A stretch of 64,000 nt of DNA from Curtobacterium flaccumfaciens UCD-AKU (GCF_000349565.1 NZ_KB714610.1:83280-147279); one strand, 5' to 3'. Positions 43,062 through 56,396 are shown, numbered from the stretch's first letter. The notes: generated from the letters alone by a model not told the origin. Numbers and translations: made by a program.

Positions 43062-44222
43062 GTGACCACGAACCACAACTACCTCGCCGTCATCAAGGTC
43101 GTCGGTGTCGGCGGCGGCGGCGTCAACGCCGTCAACCGCATGATCGAGCTCGGTCTCCGTGGGGTCGAGTTCATCGCGATCAACACCGACGCCCAGGCAC
43201 TGCTGCTCAGCGACGCCGACGTCAAGCTCGACGTCGGCCGCGAGATCACCCGCGGGCTCGGCGCCGGCGCGGACCCCGAGGTCGGCCGTCGTGCCGCCGA
43301 GGACCACGCCGAGGAGATCGAAGAGGCCCTGGCCGGCGCCGACATGGTGTTCGTCACCGCGGGCGAGGGCGGCGGCACCGGCACCGGTGGTGCTCCGGTC
43401 GTCGCGCGCATCGCGAAGTCCATCGGCGCGCTGACCATCGGTGTCGTCACGAAGCCGTTCAGCTTCGAGGGCAAGCGCCGCCAGTCCCAGGCCGAGAACG
43501 GCGTCGCTGGCCTCAAGGACGAGGTCGACACGCTCATCGTCGTGCCGAACGACCGCCTGCTCGAGATCAGCGACCGTGGCATCTCCATGGTCGAGGCGTT
43601 CGCCACGGCCGACCAGGTGCTCCTGGCCGGCGTGCAGGGCATCACCGACCTCATCACCACCCCCGGCCTGATCAACCTCGACTTCGCCGACGTGAAGAGC
43701 GTCATGCAGGGTGCGGGTTCCGCGCTCATGGGCATCGGTTCGTCGCGCGGTGCCGACCGTGCGATCAAGGCGGCCGAGCTCGCCGTCGCGTCGCCGCTGC
43801 TCGAGGCCTCGATCGACGGTGCGCACGGCGTGCTGCTCTCGATCCAGGGCGGCTCGAACCTCGGCATCTTCGAGATCAACGACGCCGCTCGTCTGGTGCA
43901 GGAAGCCGTGCACCCCGAGGCGAACATCATCTTCGGTGCGGTCATCGACGACACCCTGGGTGACGAGGTCCGTGTCACCGTCATCGCCGCGGGCTTCGAC
44001 GGTGGAGAGCCGGCGCAGCAGCAGAAGGAGCGTCGCTCCAGCTACGTCGACCCGGAGTCGAGTGTCTCGGCACCCGTCGCCGCTTCGACCGGCGCGATCG
44101 AGGACTCCACCACGTCGAGCCCGTCCTGGGCCTCGCAGGAACACCAGCCGCCGGTGCAGCGCGCCGCCGACCCGGCGTTCGACGACGACGACGAGCTCGA
44201 CGTCCCCGACTTCCTGAAGTAA
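43062..44222 (+). CDS. ftsZ: Cell division GTPase FtsZ
   Basis: GTG 43062, following CCGGAGG, gives 386 residues. Tubulin-like GTPase features are intact: [26 protein letters not shown], the [13 protein letters not shown] phosphate loop, and the [11 protein letters not shown] and DNDRLLEI-like segments (here VPNDRLLEI). The acidic, conserved C-terminal tail [11 protein letters not shown] is the docking site for SepF and other partners. It polymerises at midcell to form the Z ring. The frame is open upstream, but conservation begins at about residue 8. YfiH/PgeF, often located next, is absent; yggS begins 7 bp after the stop. Confidence 0.98.
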   Translation: MTTNHNYLAVIKVVGVGGGGVNAVNRMIELGLRGVEFIAINTDAQALLLSDADVKLDVGREITRGLGAGADPEVGRRAAEDHAEEIEEALAGADMVFVTAGEGGGTGTGGAPVVARIAKSIGALTIGVVTKPFSFEGKRRQSQAENGVAGLKDEVDTLIVVPNDRLLEISDRGISMVEAFATADQVLLAGVQGITDLITTPGLINLDFADVKSVMQGAGSALMGIGSSRGADRAIKAAELAVASPLLEASIDGAHGVLLSIQGGSNLGIFEINDAARLVQEAVHPEANIIFGAVIDDTLGDEVRVTVIAAGFDGGEPAQQQKERRSSYVDPESSVSAPVAASTGAIEDSTTSSPSWASQEHQPPVQRAADPAFDDDDELDVPDFLK

Positions 44223-44229
44223 CCCGCCC

Positions 44230-44952
44230 GTGGTAGCCGACACGCGCCTCCAGACCTCGTCTCACGACGACGGACTGGAGGCGCGCGTTGCGTCCGTCCG
44301 GAGGGGCATCGCCGACGCAGCGCGCGCCGCAGGGCGCTCGGCCGACGAACTCACGCTGATCGTCGTCACGAAGTACCACCCGGCGTCCCTCGTGCGCGAG
44401 CTCGCCGCACTCGGCGTGACGGACGTGGGGGAGAACCGCCACCAAGAGGCACAGGCCAAGGCTGCGGAACTCGCCGACCTCGACCTGACCTGGCACTTCG
44501 TCGGGCAGCTGCAGTCGAAGAAGGCCCGGCAGGCCCGTCGGTACGCCCACGTCGTGCAGTCGCTCGACCGTGGCTCCGTCGTCGACGCGTTCGCCCCGAC
44601 CGAGGCCGAGCCGGAACCGCCGGTCATCGACGGGTTCGTGCAGGTCAACCTGACCGACGACCCCGGCCGTGGTGGGGTGCAGCCGGACGACGTCGAGGCG
44701 ATGGTGGAGCGCGTGCTGGCCACCGGGACGATCCGGTTGCGGGGTGTGATGGCCGTCGCACCCCTCGACGAGGAACCCCGTCCAGCCTTCGCCCGGCTCC
44801 GTTCGATCTCCGAGCGGGTCGTGGCGCTCGAGCCCGGTGCCACCGACATCTCGGCCGGCATGAGCGGGGACTACGCCGAGGCGATCCTCGAGGGCGCGAC
44901 ACACCTGCGGATCGGCACCGCAATCACGGGAAACCGGCCGCTCGCACCCTAG
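44230..44952 (+). CDS. yggS: PLP homeostasis protein (YggS/PLPBP family)
   Basis: This 240-residue protein has the alanine-racemase-like TIM barrel of the YggS family. PLP-binding Lys48 (IVVTKYHP), [24 protein letters not shown] and the C-terminal [27 protein letters not shown] are visible. It binds pyridoxal phosphate and buffers PLP and amino acid pools; no catalysis is known. The first about 16 residues extend beyond the usual start and are encoded by a palindromic DNA element. GTG 44230 lacks a good Shine-Dalgarno sequence, so reinitiation after ftsZ is likely. Confidence 0.94.
   Translation: MVADTRLQTSSHDDGLEARVASVRRGIADAARAAGRSADELTLIVVTKYHPASLVRELAALGVTDVGENRHQEAQAKAAELADLDLTWHFVGQLQSKKARQARRYAHVVQSLDRGSVVDAFAPTEAEPEPPVIDGFVQVNLTDDPGRGGVQPDDVEAMVERVLATGTIRLRGVMAVAPLDEEPRPAFARLRSISERVVALEPGATDISAGMSGDYAEAILEGATHLRIGTAITGNRPLAP
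44243..44285. repeat. Palindrome inside the 5' end of yggS
   Basis: CGCGCCTCCAG (44243-44253) and CTGGAGGCGCG (44275-44285) are exact complements. The interior (CCTCGTC, loop TCAC, GACGACGG) extends the stem with one bulge, giving an almost complete 43-nt hairpin. GTTGCGTCCGTCC follows it, as it does (in reduced form) beside the hairpin at 16017-16061. It encodes residues about 5-19 ([14 protein letters not shown]). Confidence 0.7.
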
Positions 44953-44993
44953 CCTCGTTGCAGGGCACCACGAGCACGAACCCCGGAGGAACC

Positions 44994-45578
44994 ATGGCCA
45001 ACCCGCTGAAGAAGACGATGGTCTACCTCGGCCTCGCCGACGAGGAACTCGACTACGGGGACGAGCAGCAGGCCGAGCCCGCGCGCCAGCAGGCAGCCCC
45101 TGCTCGCCAGGCCGCAGCGGCTGCTCCGGCGGCCGCCGAACCGCAGGAGACCCCCGCCGCGGCAGCAGCCCCGGTGGCCGTTCCCGCAGCGGCGCCGGCT
45201 CCCACCAAGACGCACACCCACCAGCGCGGCGCCCAGGTCACTCCGCTCCGCCGCTCGCACACGACCGCACAGAAGGCGACCCCGGTCCAGGAAATGAACG
45301 AGATCCTCACCGTCCACCCGCGCGAGTACAAGGACGCCCAGTCCATCGCCGAGAGCTTCCGCGACGGCATCCCCGTCATCATCAACCTCTCGCAGATGAC
45401 CGAGGGTGACGCTCGACGCATGATCGACTTCGCCTCCGGTCTGTCGCTCGGGCTGTTCGGCAAGATCGAGCGCGTCACCAACAAGGTCTTCCTCCTGTCG
45501 CCGGCGCACGTCGCAGTGAGTGGTGAGCCTGCTGAGGTAGAGTCCGACATCGAGGCGAACTTCTTCGCCCAGTCCTGA
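44994..45578 (+). CDS. sepF: Cell division protein SepF
   Basis: ATG 44994 after GGAGGAACC gives 194 residues. It has a short amphipathic N-terminal membrane-binding helix ([18 protein letters not shown]), an Ala/Pro-rich linker (about 25-90), and a C-terminal SepF domain (about 100-185: [22 protein letters not shown], then [19 protein letters not shown] and [16 protein letters not shown]). SepF links FtsZ's C-terminal tail to the membrane and is essential for Z-ring anchoring in actinobacteria that lack FtsA. The gene follows yggS by 41 bp. Confidence 0.95.
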   Translation: MANPLKKTMVYLGLADEELDYGDEQQAEPARQQAAPARQAAAAAPAAAEPQETPAAAAAPVAVPAAAPAPTKTHTHQRGAQVTPLRRSHTTAQKATPVQEMNEILTVHPREYKDAQSIAESFRDGIPVIINLSQMTEGDARRMIDFASGLSLGLFGKIERVTNKVFLLSPAHVAVSGEPAEVESDIEANFFAQS

Positions 45579-45602
45579 GCCGTACCCGGCACACCCGCCC
45601 CT

Positions 45603-45623
45603 GAGCGTCGTCTGACGACGCTC
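45603..45623. terminator. Hairpin between sepF and yggT
   Basis: GAGCGTCGTC and GACGACGCTC form a 10-bp perfect stem around a single T, followed by a second weaker stem (CTCG...CGAG). It sits in the 68-bp spacer. There is no T-run, so it may be a partial terminator, a processing site or simply a stabiliser. Confidence 0.4.
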
Positions 45624-45646
45624 GCCCGAGACGAGCGAGCCCCATC

Positions 45647-45943
45647 GTGTCCGTGATCCTAGGGATCATCTCCCTCGCGTTGCTCCTGTACTTCTTCGTG
45701 ATGTGGGGGCGCTTCGCGCTCGACCTCGTGCAGAGCTTCAACCGCTCCTGGCGTCCGCGCGGGGGCATGCTCGTGGTGTCCGAGTTCGTCTACACGATCA
45801 CGGATCCGCCCATCCGAGCGGTGCGACGGGTCCTCCCGCCGCTCCGCCTGGGGCCGGTGGCGCTCGACTTCGGCTGGACGATCGTGATGCTCGTCGTCAT
45901 CATCGCCCGGTTCGTGGTCGCCGCCCTGGCACGCGGTATCTGA
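45647..45943 (+). CDS. yggT: YggT-family membrane protein
   Basis: This 98-residue protein has two hydrophobic helices (about 3-23 and 72-95) flanking a polar segment containing TITDPPIRAVRRVLPPLRLG, the conserved YggT core motif. It corresponds to Rv2146c between sepF and wag31. The family is linked to membrane organisation or osmotic tolerance, and in actinobacteria to division or polar growth by context; the molecular function is not established. GTG 45647 lies shortly after the hairpin in the preceding spacer. Confidence 0.9.
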   Translation: MSVILGIISLALLLYFFVMWGRFALDLVQSFNRSWRPRGGMLVVSEFVYTITDPPIRAVRRVLPPLRLGPVALDFGWTIVMLVVIIARFVVAALARGI

Positions 45944-46128
45944 GCGGACTCCCGTCCGCGACACGCGCCACGCCAGGCGCGCGGCACGGTTCCGCCCCAT
46001 CGTCGGTGTACGGTGGTCGGGATCGATGCCCGCTCCGGTGGCGCATCCGCACCGCACGGTACGACTGGTAAGTTCGGTCGCACCGCATGCGGTTCCACAC
46101 GTTCAGCAGTTCTATTGAGGTGACGGCA

Positions 46129-46809
46129 ATGGCTTTGACGCCGGAAGACGTAGTCAACAAGCGGTTCCAGCCGACGAAGTTCCGCGAGGGCTACGACCAG
46201 GACGAGGTCGATGACTTCCTCGACGAGGTCGTGGTCGAGCTCCGTCGCCTGACCGCGGAGAACGACGAGCTCCGCCAGCGCCTGCAGGCGGCCGAGTCGG
46301 CCCCGCAGTCGGCGCAGGCCGAGCAGCCCGCTCCTGCAGCGGAACCGGAGCCCACGCCGGCACCGGTCGAGGCAGCACCGGAGCCCGCTCCGGTCGCCGC
46401 GGCCGCTCCGGTCACGACGGTCCCCGCCGACGAGGACACCGAGGGCACCACGAACCTCCTGACCCTGGCGCGTCGCCTCCACGAGGAGCACGTGCGCGAG
46501 GGCATCGAGAAGCGCGACGCGCTCATCGCCGAGGGCACCGCCCAGGCGGCTCGCCTGGTCTCCGAGGCCGAGGCGAAGCAGCGCCAGATCATCGCCGACA
46601 CCGAGAACACGAACCGTCAGCGTGTCGCGGTGCTCGAGCAGGAGCAGCGCCAGCTCGAGGGCAAGATCGACGAGCTCCGGACGTTCGAGCGCGACTACCG
46701 TGCGCAGCTCAAGAGCTACATCCAGGGGCAGCTCTCCGAGCTCGACTCCTCGGGCGAGCAGTCCGGTCTCACCCCGGCGCCGGCTTCGGCGCAGGGCTTC
46801 GGCAACTGA
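46129..46809 (+). CDS. divIVA: DivIVA/Wag31 polar growth protein
   Basis: ATG 46129 (after GAGGTG) gives 226 residues. The DivIVA lipid-binding head is at the N terminus (MALTPEDVVNKRFQPTKFREGYDQDEVDDFLDEVVVEL), followed by a coiled coil, an Ala/Pro-rich linker (about 60-105) and a second long coiled coil (about 110-205) rich in Glu, Arg, Gln and Ala. It binds curved membrane at poles and septa and directs apical wall synthesis. A TAAGTT -10 candidate lies at 46069-46074, so it may have its own promoter within the cluster. Confidence 0.95.
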   Translation: MALTPEDVVNKRFQPTKFREGYDQDEVDDFLDEVVVELRRLTAENDELRQRLQAAESAPQSAQAEQPAPAAEPEPTPAPVEAAPEPAPVAAAAPVTTVPADEDTEGTTNLLTLARRLHEEHVREGIEKRDALIAEGTAQAARLVSEAEAKQRQIIADTENTNRQRVAVLEQEQRQLEGKIDELRTFERDYRAQLKSYIQGQLSELDSSGEQSGLTPAPASAQGFGN

Positions 46810-46811
46810 CG

Positions 46812-47498
46812 TTGTCGCGACCAGCATCACGAGCGAAGGTCAGTGTCCGCGCTATCGCGGCACTGGCCTTCGCCGCTGTCGTGGTGGTGGCGTTCGACCA
46901 GGTCGCCAAGACGCTGGTCGTCGCGAACCTGCCGTACGGCACCCCCGTGCCGGTCCTGGGCGGGGCGTTGCAGTTCCTGTACGTCCGGAATCCGGGGGCC
47001 GCGTTCTCGTTCGCGGTGAACATGACCTGGGTGTTCTCGGTCATCTCGGCCGCGGTCGTCGTCGCGATCATCGTGTACTCGCGTCGCATCCGGTCGATGT
47101 GGTGGGCGATCGTGCTCGGCATGCTGCTCGGCGGTGCGCTGGGCAACCTGCTCGACCGGCTCTTCCGTGAACCCGGGTTCGGTCGGGGGCACGTGGTCGA
47201 CTTCATCTCGACCCCCTGGATGATGCCGGCGATCTACAACGTCGCCGACTCCTTCATCTGCATCAGCATGGTGGTCTTCGTGCTGCTGGTGATCCTCGGG
47301 GTGAACCTCGACGGCACCCGCACGCTCTCGGCCAAGCGCCAGGCGCAGCTCGACGCGGCGGAGCCGGCCGACCCGGCGCAGCCGCTCGACGGTGGGGCCG
47401 CGTTCTCGTCGACCGACGCTGCTCTCGACGAGCCGACCCGCGCTTCCAGGCCGAACGACGGCGACCGTCGCGACACGCTGGGCCACGACGCCACGTGA
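46812..47498 (+). CDS. lspA: Lipoprotein signal peptidase LspA
   Basis: This 228-residue membrane protease starts at TTG 46812, 2 nt after the divIVA stop. It has four transmembrane helices and the catalytic aspartates in GNLLDRL and in NVADSFI, plus the conserved [10 protein letters not shown]. It cleaves prolipoproteins after lipidation by Lgt. The about 70-residue hydrophilic C-terminal tail (from about 160) is longer than in most LspA proteins and contains the [12 protein letters not shown] stretch. It overlaps the pseudouridine synthase gene by 4 bp. Confidence 0.95.
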   Translation: MSRPASRAKVSVRAIAALAFAAVVVVAFDQVAKTLVVANLPYGTPVPVLGGALQFLYVRNPGAAFSFAVNMTWVFSVISAAVVVAIIVYSRRIRSMWWAIVLGMLLGGALGNLLDRLFREPGFGRGHVVDFISTPWMMPAIYNVADSFICISMVVFVLLVILGVNLDGTRTLSAKRQAQLDAAEPADPAQPLDGGAAFSSTDAALDEPTRASRPNDGDRRDTLGHDAT

Positions 47499-48424
47499 CC
47501 GAATCGCGTTCTCTTCCCGTGCCCGACGGGCTCGCCGGTGAGCGCGTCGACGCCGCCATCGCGAAGCTCCTCGGCTTCAGCCGTTCGTTCGCGGCCGACG
47601 TCGTCGCCGCGGGCGGCGTCCGCGTCGACGGTGTTCCCGTCGACAAGTCGGACCGGCTGCACGCCGACTCCTGGCTCGAGGTCGAGTGGACCCCGAAGGA
47701 GCCGCCGCGCATCGTGCCGGCAGCCGTGCCGGGCATGACGATCGTGCACGACGACGAGGACATCGTCGTCGTGGACAAGCCCGTCGGCGTCGCCGCGCAC
47801 CCCTCGCCGGGGTGGGACGGGCCGACCGTGCCCGGGGGCCTCGCCGCCGCCGGGTTCACCATCGCGACCTCCGGTGCCGCCGAACGCGCCGGGATCGTGC
47901 ACCGGCTGGACGTCGGGACCTCGGGCCTGATGGTCGTCGCGAAGACCGAGCTGGCGTACACACACCTCAAGCGGGCGTTCAAGGAGCGCACGGTCGAGAA
48001 GGTCTACCACGCGCTCGCGCAGGGCCACCCCGACCCGACCTCCGGCACGATCGACGCCCCGATCGGTCGGCACCCGTCGAGCGACTGGAAGTTCGCGGTC
48101 ACGTCGGAGGGCAAGCCGAGCGTCACCCACTACGAGACGCTCGAGGCCTTCCGCTCCGCGACCTTGCTCGAGGTGCACCTGGAGACCGGGCGCACGCACC
48201 AGATCCGGGTGCACATGGCCGCGACCCGCCACCCGCTCGTCGGCGACACGATGTACGGTGCCGACCCGGTGCTGGCGGCCGAGCTCGGGCTGACCCGCCA
48301 ATGGCTCGACGCCGTCCGGCTGGGCTTCGACCACCCCCGCACGGGCGAGTGGGTGTCGTTCGAGGCGCAGTACCCGGACGATCTGCAGGCAGCGCTGGAG
48401 CAGATCCGGAGCGCGTCGCTCTGA
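47495..48424 (+). CDS. rluD: RluD-family 23S rRNA pseudouridine synthase
   Basis: This 309-residue protein has an N-terminal S4 domain (about 10-65, [34 protein letters not shown] split over two strands) and a catalytic domain with [16 protein letters not shown], where Asp139 is the nucleophile. The C-terminal [27 protein letters not shown] block is family-specific. It isomerises uridines in 23S rRNA (RluD targets helix 69; the exact site is inferred). GTG 47495 overlaps lspA. The next 614 bp hold no gene. Confidence 0.93.
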   Translation: MTESRSLPVPDGLAGERVDAAIAKLLGFSRSFAADVVAAGGVRVDGVPVDKSDRLHADSWLEVEWTPKEPPRIVPAAVPGMTIVHDDEDIVVVDKPVGVAAHPSPGWDGPTVPGGLAAAGFTIATSGAAERAGIVHRLDVGTSGLMVVAKTELAYTHLKRAFKERTVEKVYHALAQGHPDPTSGTIDAPIGRHPSSDWKFAVTSEGKPSVTHYETLEAFRSATLLEVHLETGRTHQIRVHMAATRHPLVGDTMYGADPVLAAELGLTRQWLDAVRLGFDHPRTGEWVSFEAQYPDDLQAALEQIRSASL

Positions 48425-48448
48425 CACACCCGGCCGCTCGTGCCGAGG

Positions 48449-48962
48449 GGTCACGACGTGTCGGCTACGGCGCCGCCAGGCGACGCCTGCTGCACACGCG
48501 GCGGCGCGCCTGCGGCGTGTCCTGCCCGCTCGGCGGCGCGCGCCGCGCGTGTCGCGATCCGATGCCGGTCTGGAGGCGCGGTGCGGGCCCGCCCCGAGCC
48601 TCCCGTCCGCCCCGCCCGGCCGCTTTCGCCGCGGGGTCACGAAGTGTCGGCTGCGGCGCCGCCAGGCGACGCGTTCTGCACCCGCGGCGGCGCGCGTGTG
48701 GCGTGTCCTGCCCGCTCGGCGGTGCGCCCTGCGCGTGTCGCGACCCGATGCCGGTCTGGAGGCGCGGTGCGGGCCCGCCCCGAGCCTCCCGTCCGCCCCG
48801 CCCGGTCTCTTTCGCCGAGGGGTCGCGAACTGTCGGCTGCGGAGCCGTCAGGCGACGCGTTCTGCACCCGCGGCGGGCTGCCTGCGGCGTGTCCTGCGCC
48901 CCCGAGTCGGCGCGCCGCGCGTGTCGCGACCCGATGCCCCGCCCCGAGCCTCCCGTCCGCCA
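48449..48962. repeat. 186-bp tandem repeat array, about 2.8 copies, upstream of dnaE1
   Basis: Copies begin at 48449, 48635 and 48821 with GGTCACGAMGTGTCGGCT or GGTCGCGAACTGTCGGCT and share a GGCGCCGCCAGGCGACGC stretch, CGGCGTGTCCTGCSC and GTCTGGAGGCGCGGTGCGGG. Each start resembles the 47-nt palindrome at 27595, but the inverted arm has decayed (CGACGCGTTCTGCACC). The period is divisible by three, so spurious open frames cross it. The third copy has lost the GGAGGCGCG segment. The interval 48425-49038 contains no gene. Confidence 0.85.
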
Positions 48963-48993
48963 CGACGCGCGCGGGAATGTGGGCGGCCGCAGT

Positions 48994-48999
48994 TAGGCT
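48994..48999 (+). promoter_or_regulatory. Candidate -10 box (TAGGCT) for dnaE1
   Basis: TAGGCT lies 40 bp before the dnaE1 GTG, just after the end of the 186-bp array. A good CCGGAGG ribosome site at 49030-49034 follows at normal spacing. No -35 is evident. Confidence 0.35.
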
Positions 49000-49038
49000 G
49001 TTCCCACCCCGCAGCACACCGTACGAACCGGAGGTTCC

Positions 49039-52569
<3,531 letters not shown>

Positions 52570-52580
52570 GAGCGTCGACC

Positions 52581-53423
52581 ATGGCCGGTCCGCCGCTGCC
52601 GCCGGGCCCGGGCGTGCTGCGGGCGTTCGGCGTGCACGACCGCCCGCTCGAGCGGCTCGGCGGCGGCCGCGGGCTGACGTGGCGCGCCGGGGACGTCGTG
52701 CTCCGGCCGTCCGGCGACCCCCTGGAGGCCCGGTGGCGGTCCGCCACGCTGGCCCGGCTCGTCCACACGGCCGGGTTCCGGACCCCGCGTCCGGTCGCCG
52801 CCGAGTCCGGGGACTGGATCGTGGGCTCCGGCACCGGCACCGGCGACGGCGGGTGGGAGGCCTGGGGATGGGTCGACGGCTCGACCGACCCGACCCGCGT
52901 GGACGACGTCATCGCCGCGGGCGCTGCCTTCCACCGGGCCGTCGCGGACCTGCCGCGTCCCGAAGTCCTCGACCAGCGTGAGGACCCCTGGAGCCGGGCG
53001 GACCGGATGGTCTGGGGCAACGCACCCCTGCCGGACGATCCGACGCTGGACCGCCTGGCGGCGACGTTCCGGCCGGTGACGTCCCCGTCCCAGCTCGTCC
53101 ACGGTGACCTGCTCGGCAACGTGCTCTTCACGCCGGGGGAGCCACCCACGGTGTTCGACTGGGCGCCGTACTGGCGTCCGGCGGGCCTCGGTGCCGCGAT
53201 CGCGGCGGTCGACGCCGTGACCTGGCACCGGGTCGCCGTCGGCCGGCTCGGCGTGCTCGGGACCGGCGTGCCGGAGTGGCCGCAGCTGCTTGTCCGTGCG
53301 CTGGCGTTCCGGATCGCCACGCTGCACCTGCTCGACGCGTGGGACACCGACCAGGTCGCCCACCACCGGCCCGTGGTCGACGCGGTCGTGCAGCACGCCG
53401 CCGGTACGCTGGAGGCCTCATGA
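52581..53423 (+). CDS. TIGR02569-like aminoglycoside-phosphotransferase-fold protein
   Basis: This 280-residue protein resembles the actinobacterial TIGR02569 family: GPPLPPGPGVLRAFG and LGGGRGLTWRAGDVVLRP at the N terminus, then WGWVDGS, the kinase-like HGDLLGNVLF (catalytic Asp and Asn) and FDWAPYWRPAG. It may phosphorylate a small molecule or be a degenerate kinase; the substrate is unknown. ATG 52581 lies 11 nt after the dnaE1 stop with only a weak ribosome site. Its stop overlaps the hisD start. Confidence 0.8.
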   Translation: MAGPPLPPGPGVLRAFGVHDRPLERLGGGRGLTWRAGDVVLRPSGDPLEARWRSATLARLVHTAGFRTPRPVAAESGDWIVGSGTGTGDGGWEAWGWVDGSTDPTRVDDVIAAGAAFHRAVADLPRPEVLDQREDPWSRADRMVWGNAPLPDDPTLDRLAATFRPVTSPSQLVHGDLLGNVLFTPGEPPTVFDWAPYWRPAGLGAAIAAVDAVTWHRVAVGRLGVLGTGVPEWPQLLVRALAFRIATLHLLDAWDTDQVAHHRPVVDAVVQHAAGTLEAS

Positions 53424-54727
53424 TGCAGCGAATCGACCTCCGCGGCGGCCTCCCCGCCCGTGCCGAACTCCTCCGACTCATGCCCCGTGCCGCGGGTGAC
53501 GTGTCGCACGCGGTCGACGCCGCGCGCGAGTTGATCGAGGACGTCCGACACCGTGGGGCCGCGGCCCTGCGCGACCAGGCCGAGCGCTTCGACGGTGGGG
53601 CCCCCGCGAACGTACGGGTGCCCACCGCCGAGATCACCGCCGCGGTGGCCGGGCTCACCCCCGAGGTCCGGGCGGCCCTCGACGAGGCGATCCGCCGCGT
53701 CCGTGCCGCGAGTGCCGCGCAGATCCCCGCTCCGTCCGTGACGACCCTGGCCGACGGCGCCGAGGTCCACCAGCGCTGGCAGCCGATGCGCCGTGTCGGG
53801 CTCTACGTGCCCGGCGGCAAGGCCGTCTACCCGTCCAGCGTCGTGATGAACGTGGTCGCCGCCCAGGTCGCGGGCGTGCCCTCGATCGCCCTCGTGTCGC
53901 CGCCGCAGCGCGACCACGGCGGCGCGGTGCACCCGACGATCCTCGCCGCGGCGGGGCTGCTCGGCATCGACGAGGTCTACGCGATGGGTGGTGCCGGAGC
54001 CGTCGGCGCGCTGGCGTACGGCGTCGCCGAGATCGACCTCGAGCCCGTCGACCTGGTCACCGGGCCGGGCAACAACTACGTCGCCGCCGCCAAGCGCCTG
54101 GTGCGCGGTGTGGTGGGCATCGACTCCGAGGCCGGGGCGACCGAGATCCTCGTGATCGCGGACGACACCGCCGACGCGGGGTTCGTGGCTGCCGACCTGA
54201 TCAGCCAGGCCGAGCACGACGAGCAGGCCGGCAGCGTGCTGGTGACGACGTCCGCGGCGTTCGCCGACGCGGTGGAAGCCGCCATCCCGGAACGCACGGC
54301 GGTGCTCGGGACGGCTGCGCGCCTCCAGACCGCCCTGGACGGGCCGCAGTCCGCGATCGTCCTGGTGGACTCGCTGACCGACGCCGCGACCGTGAGCAAC
54401 GCGTACGGGCCGGAACACCTGGAGATCCAGACGGTCGACGACGACGCCGTGCTGGCCGACATCGACGCCGCCGGTGCGGTGTTCGTCGGACCGAGCACGC
54501 CGGTGAGCCTGGGGGACTACCTGGCCGGGTCGAACCACGTGCTGCCGACCGGCGGCCAGGCCCGCTTCGGGTCCGGACTGTCCGCGTCGACGTTCCTGCG
54601 ACCCCAGCAGATCGTCCGGTACACGCCCGAGGCCCTGGCCGAGGTGGCGCCGCACATCGTCGCCCTGTCCACCGAGGAGCAGCTCCCCGCGCACGGGGCC
54701 GCCGTGACGGAGCGCACGAACCGATAG
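53423..54727 (+). CDS. hisD: Histidinol dehydrogenase
   Basis: ATG 53423 (7 nt after GGAGG) gives 434 residues; an ATG at 53420 adds one residue and makes a 4-bp overlap with the upstream stop. Motifs include [43 protein letters not shown], the [13 protein letters not shown] loop, the catalytic [10 protein letters not shown] (Glu-His) and [10 protein letters not shown] near the C terminus. It oxidises histidinol to histidine in two NAD-dependent steps. No other his gene follows in the window. Confidence 0.95.
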   Translation: MQRIDLRGGLPARAELLRLMPRAAGDVSHAVDAARELIEDVRHRGAAALRDQAERFDGGAPANVRVPTAEITAAVAGLTPEVRAALDEAIRRVRAASAAQIPAPSVTTLADGAEVHQRWQPMRRVGLYVPGGKAVYPSSVVMNVVAAQVAGVPSIALVSPPQRDHGGAVHPTILAAAGLLGIDEVYAMGGAGAVGALAYGVAEIDLEPVDLVTGPGNNYVAAAKRLVRGVVGIDSEAGATEILVIADDTADAGFVAADLISQAEHDEQAGSVLVTTSAAFADAVEAAIPERTAVLGTAARLQTALDGPQSAIVLVDSLTDAATVSNAYGPEHLEIQTVDDDAVLADIDAAGAVFVGPSTPVSLGDYLAGSNHVLPTGGQARFGSGLSASTFLRPQQIVRYTPEALAEVAPHIVALSTEEQLPAHGAAVTERTNR

Positions 54728-54740
54728 CCTGGGGAACGAC

Positions 54741-55241
54741 ATGTTCTGCCCCTTCTGCCGCCACCCGGACTCCCGCGTCGTCGACTCACGGACGAGCGAC
54801 GACGGAACCTCCATCCGCCGCCGTCGACAGTGCCCCAACTGCGGTCGACGGTTCTCGACCACCGAGACCGCATCGCTCAACGTCGTGAAGCGCAACGGCG
54901 TCACCGAGCCGTTCAGCCGCGACAAGATCGTCTCCGGTGTGCGCAAGGCGTGCCAGGGGCGCCCGGTCACCGACGGCGACCTGGCCGTCCTCGCGCAGCG
55001 CGTCGAGGAGACCGTGCGCTCCTCCGGGTCCAGCCAGATCGACGCGAACGACATCGGCCTCGCGATCCTCGCGCCCCTGCGGGAGCTCGACGAGGTCGCG
55101 TACCTGCGCTTCGCGAGCGTCTACCAGGCGTTCGACTCGCTCGAGGACTTCGAGGACGCCATCGGCCAGCTCCGTCGCGACCACCACGGGACGGCCGACA
55201 GCGCCGCCGGCTCGTCCGCACCGTCCGGCACACGCGCGTGA
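54741..55241 (+). CDS. nrdR: Transcriptional repressor NrdR
   Basis: This 166-residue protein has the N-terminal zinc ribbon ([15 protein letters not shown] and [10 protein letters not shown], four cysteines) and an ATP-cone domain (about 46-136, [24 protein letters not shown]). It represses ribonucleotide reductase genes according to ATP/dATP state by binding NrdR boxes. GGGGAA precedes the ATG, and a TAGCCT -10 candidate overlaps the hisD stop (54725-54730), so it may have its own promoter. pyrD overlaps its stop by 4 bp. Confidence 0.95.
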   Translation: MFCPFCRHPDSRVVDSRTSDDGTSIRRRRQCPNCGRRFSTTETASLNVVKRNGVTEPFSRDKIVSGVRKACQGRPVTDGDLAVLAQRVEETVRSSGSSQIDANDIGLAILAPLRELDEVAYLRFASVYQAFDSLEDFEDAIGQLRRDHHGTADSAAGSSAPSGTRA

Positions 55242-56314
55242 GCGGCATCGCCGAACGGATCGTGCGCGGCGGGTACCGCGTCGTGTTCCGCTCCGTGTTC
55301 GCGAACATGGACCCGGAACGCGCCCACCACCTGGCCTTCGCCGTCATCGCTGGGCTGCCTCGCGTGCCGTTCCTGAGCGGGGTCGTCGAGCGGTACTGCC
55401 GCCCGTCGGCAGCCGACGGCATCACCACGATGGGCATCCACTTCCCGTCGCGCTTCGGCCTGGCGGCGGGCTTCGACAAGGACGCCCGCGGCATCGCCGG
55501 GCTCGGCCTGCTCGGCTTCGGCCACGTCGAGGTCGGCACCATCACCGCAAAGCCGCAGCCCGGCAACGAGCGCCCGCGCCTGTTCCGACTGATCGGCGAC
55601 CGCGCCCTGATCAACCGCATGGGCTTCAACAACCACGGCGCGGCTGCGGCCGCCGGACGTCTCGAGCGCGCCCGCCGCAACCCGGGCCGGCCCGTGATCG
55701 GCGTGAACATCGGCAAGAGCCGGGTCGTCTCGGTCGAGGACGCCATCGACGACTACCTCGAGTCCACCCGCCGCCTGGCGACGTTCGCGGACTACCTGGC
55801 GGTCAACGTCAGCTCGCCGAACACGCCCGGTCTGCGCGGACTGCAGGAACTCGACCAGCTCCGACCGCTGCTCTCCGCGGTGCGCGACGGCGCGGGGCGC
55901 ACCCCGGTGCTCGTCAAGATCGCACCGGACCTGACCGACGAGCAGATCGACGCGATCGCGGGCCTGGCGGTCGAGCTCGGCCTGTCCGGCGTGATCGCGA
56001 ACAACACGACCACCGCGCGCGAGGGACTGACGGCCGACCCGTCCGACGTCGAGGCGATGGGTGCCGGTGGACTCTCCGGTGCGCCGGTCGCCGCGCGTTC
56101 GCTCGAGGTCCTGCGTCGGGTCCGCGCCGCCGTGCCGGCGGACTTCTGCGTCATCGCCGTCGGTGGCGTGACCACCGAGCAGGACGTGCAGGACCGCATC
56201 GACGCCGGGGCGACGCTGGTGCAGGGCTACACGGCGTTCCTCTACGAGGGGCCGACCTGGGCAGCGCGCATCAACCGGCTGCGCCGACGTCGGCTGCGTC
56301 GCGCCGCGCGCTAG
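55238..56314 (+). CDS. pyrD: Dihydroorotate dehydrogenase (quinone), class 2
   Basis: The GTG at 55238 overlaps nrdR and gives 358 residues. An N-terminal hydrophobic/amphipathic region (about 1-40) targets the membrane, as in class 2 enzymes. FMN-binding and catalytic motifs are visible: [40 protein letters not shown], the [12 protein letters not shown] (catalytic Ser) block, [11 protein letters not shown] and a GGVTTEQD near the C terminus. It oxidises dihydroorotate with quinone as acceptor in pyrimidine synthesis. A terminator hairpin begins 15 nt after its stop. Confidence 0.95.
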   Translation: MSGIAERIVRGGYRVVFRSVFANMDPERAHHLAFAVIAGLPRVPFLSGVVERYCRPSAADGITTMGIHFPSRFGLAAGFDKDARGIAGLGLLGFGHVEVGTITAKPQPGNERPRLFRLIGDRALINRMGFNNHGAAAAAGRLERARRNPGRPVIGVNIGKSRVVSVEDAIDDYLESTRRLATFADYLAVNVSSPNTPGLRGLQELDQLRPLLSAVRDGAGRTPVLVKIAPDLTDEQIDAIAGLAVELGLSGVIANNTTTAREGLTADPSDVEAMGAGGLSGAPVAARSLEVLRRVRAAVPADFCVIAVGGVTTEQDVQDRIDAGATLVQGYTAFLYEGPTWAARINRLRRRRLRRAAR

Positions 56315-56329
56315 TCGCGACCACCATCC

Positions 56330-56371
56330 GGACGGGAGGCCCGTGGCGACGCCGCCACGGGCCTCCCGTCC
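56330..56371. terminator. Terminator hairpin after pyrD
   Basis: GGACGGGAGGCCCGTGGCG (56330-56348) and its exact reverse complement (56353-56371) form a 19-bp stem with a 4-nt loop. It is another GGAGGCCCG-family hairpin placed between convergent genes. Confidence 0.8.
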
Positions 56372-56396
56372 GTCCTGGGGCGCGCCTGCGCATCGG

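Noticed and set aside
46100..46120. Fourth copy of the CTCAA/TTGAA dyad before divIVA
   Set aside because: The TTGAGG half is present but the partner half is shifted and poorly matched; TTGAGG also serves as the ribosome site.
54317..54335. Palindromic-element insertion in hisD (GCGCGCCTCCAGAC)
   Set aside because: The encoded [13 protein letters not shown] fits the normal HisD alignment and no inverted arm is present, so the match is likely chance codon similarity.
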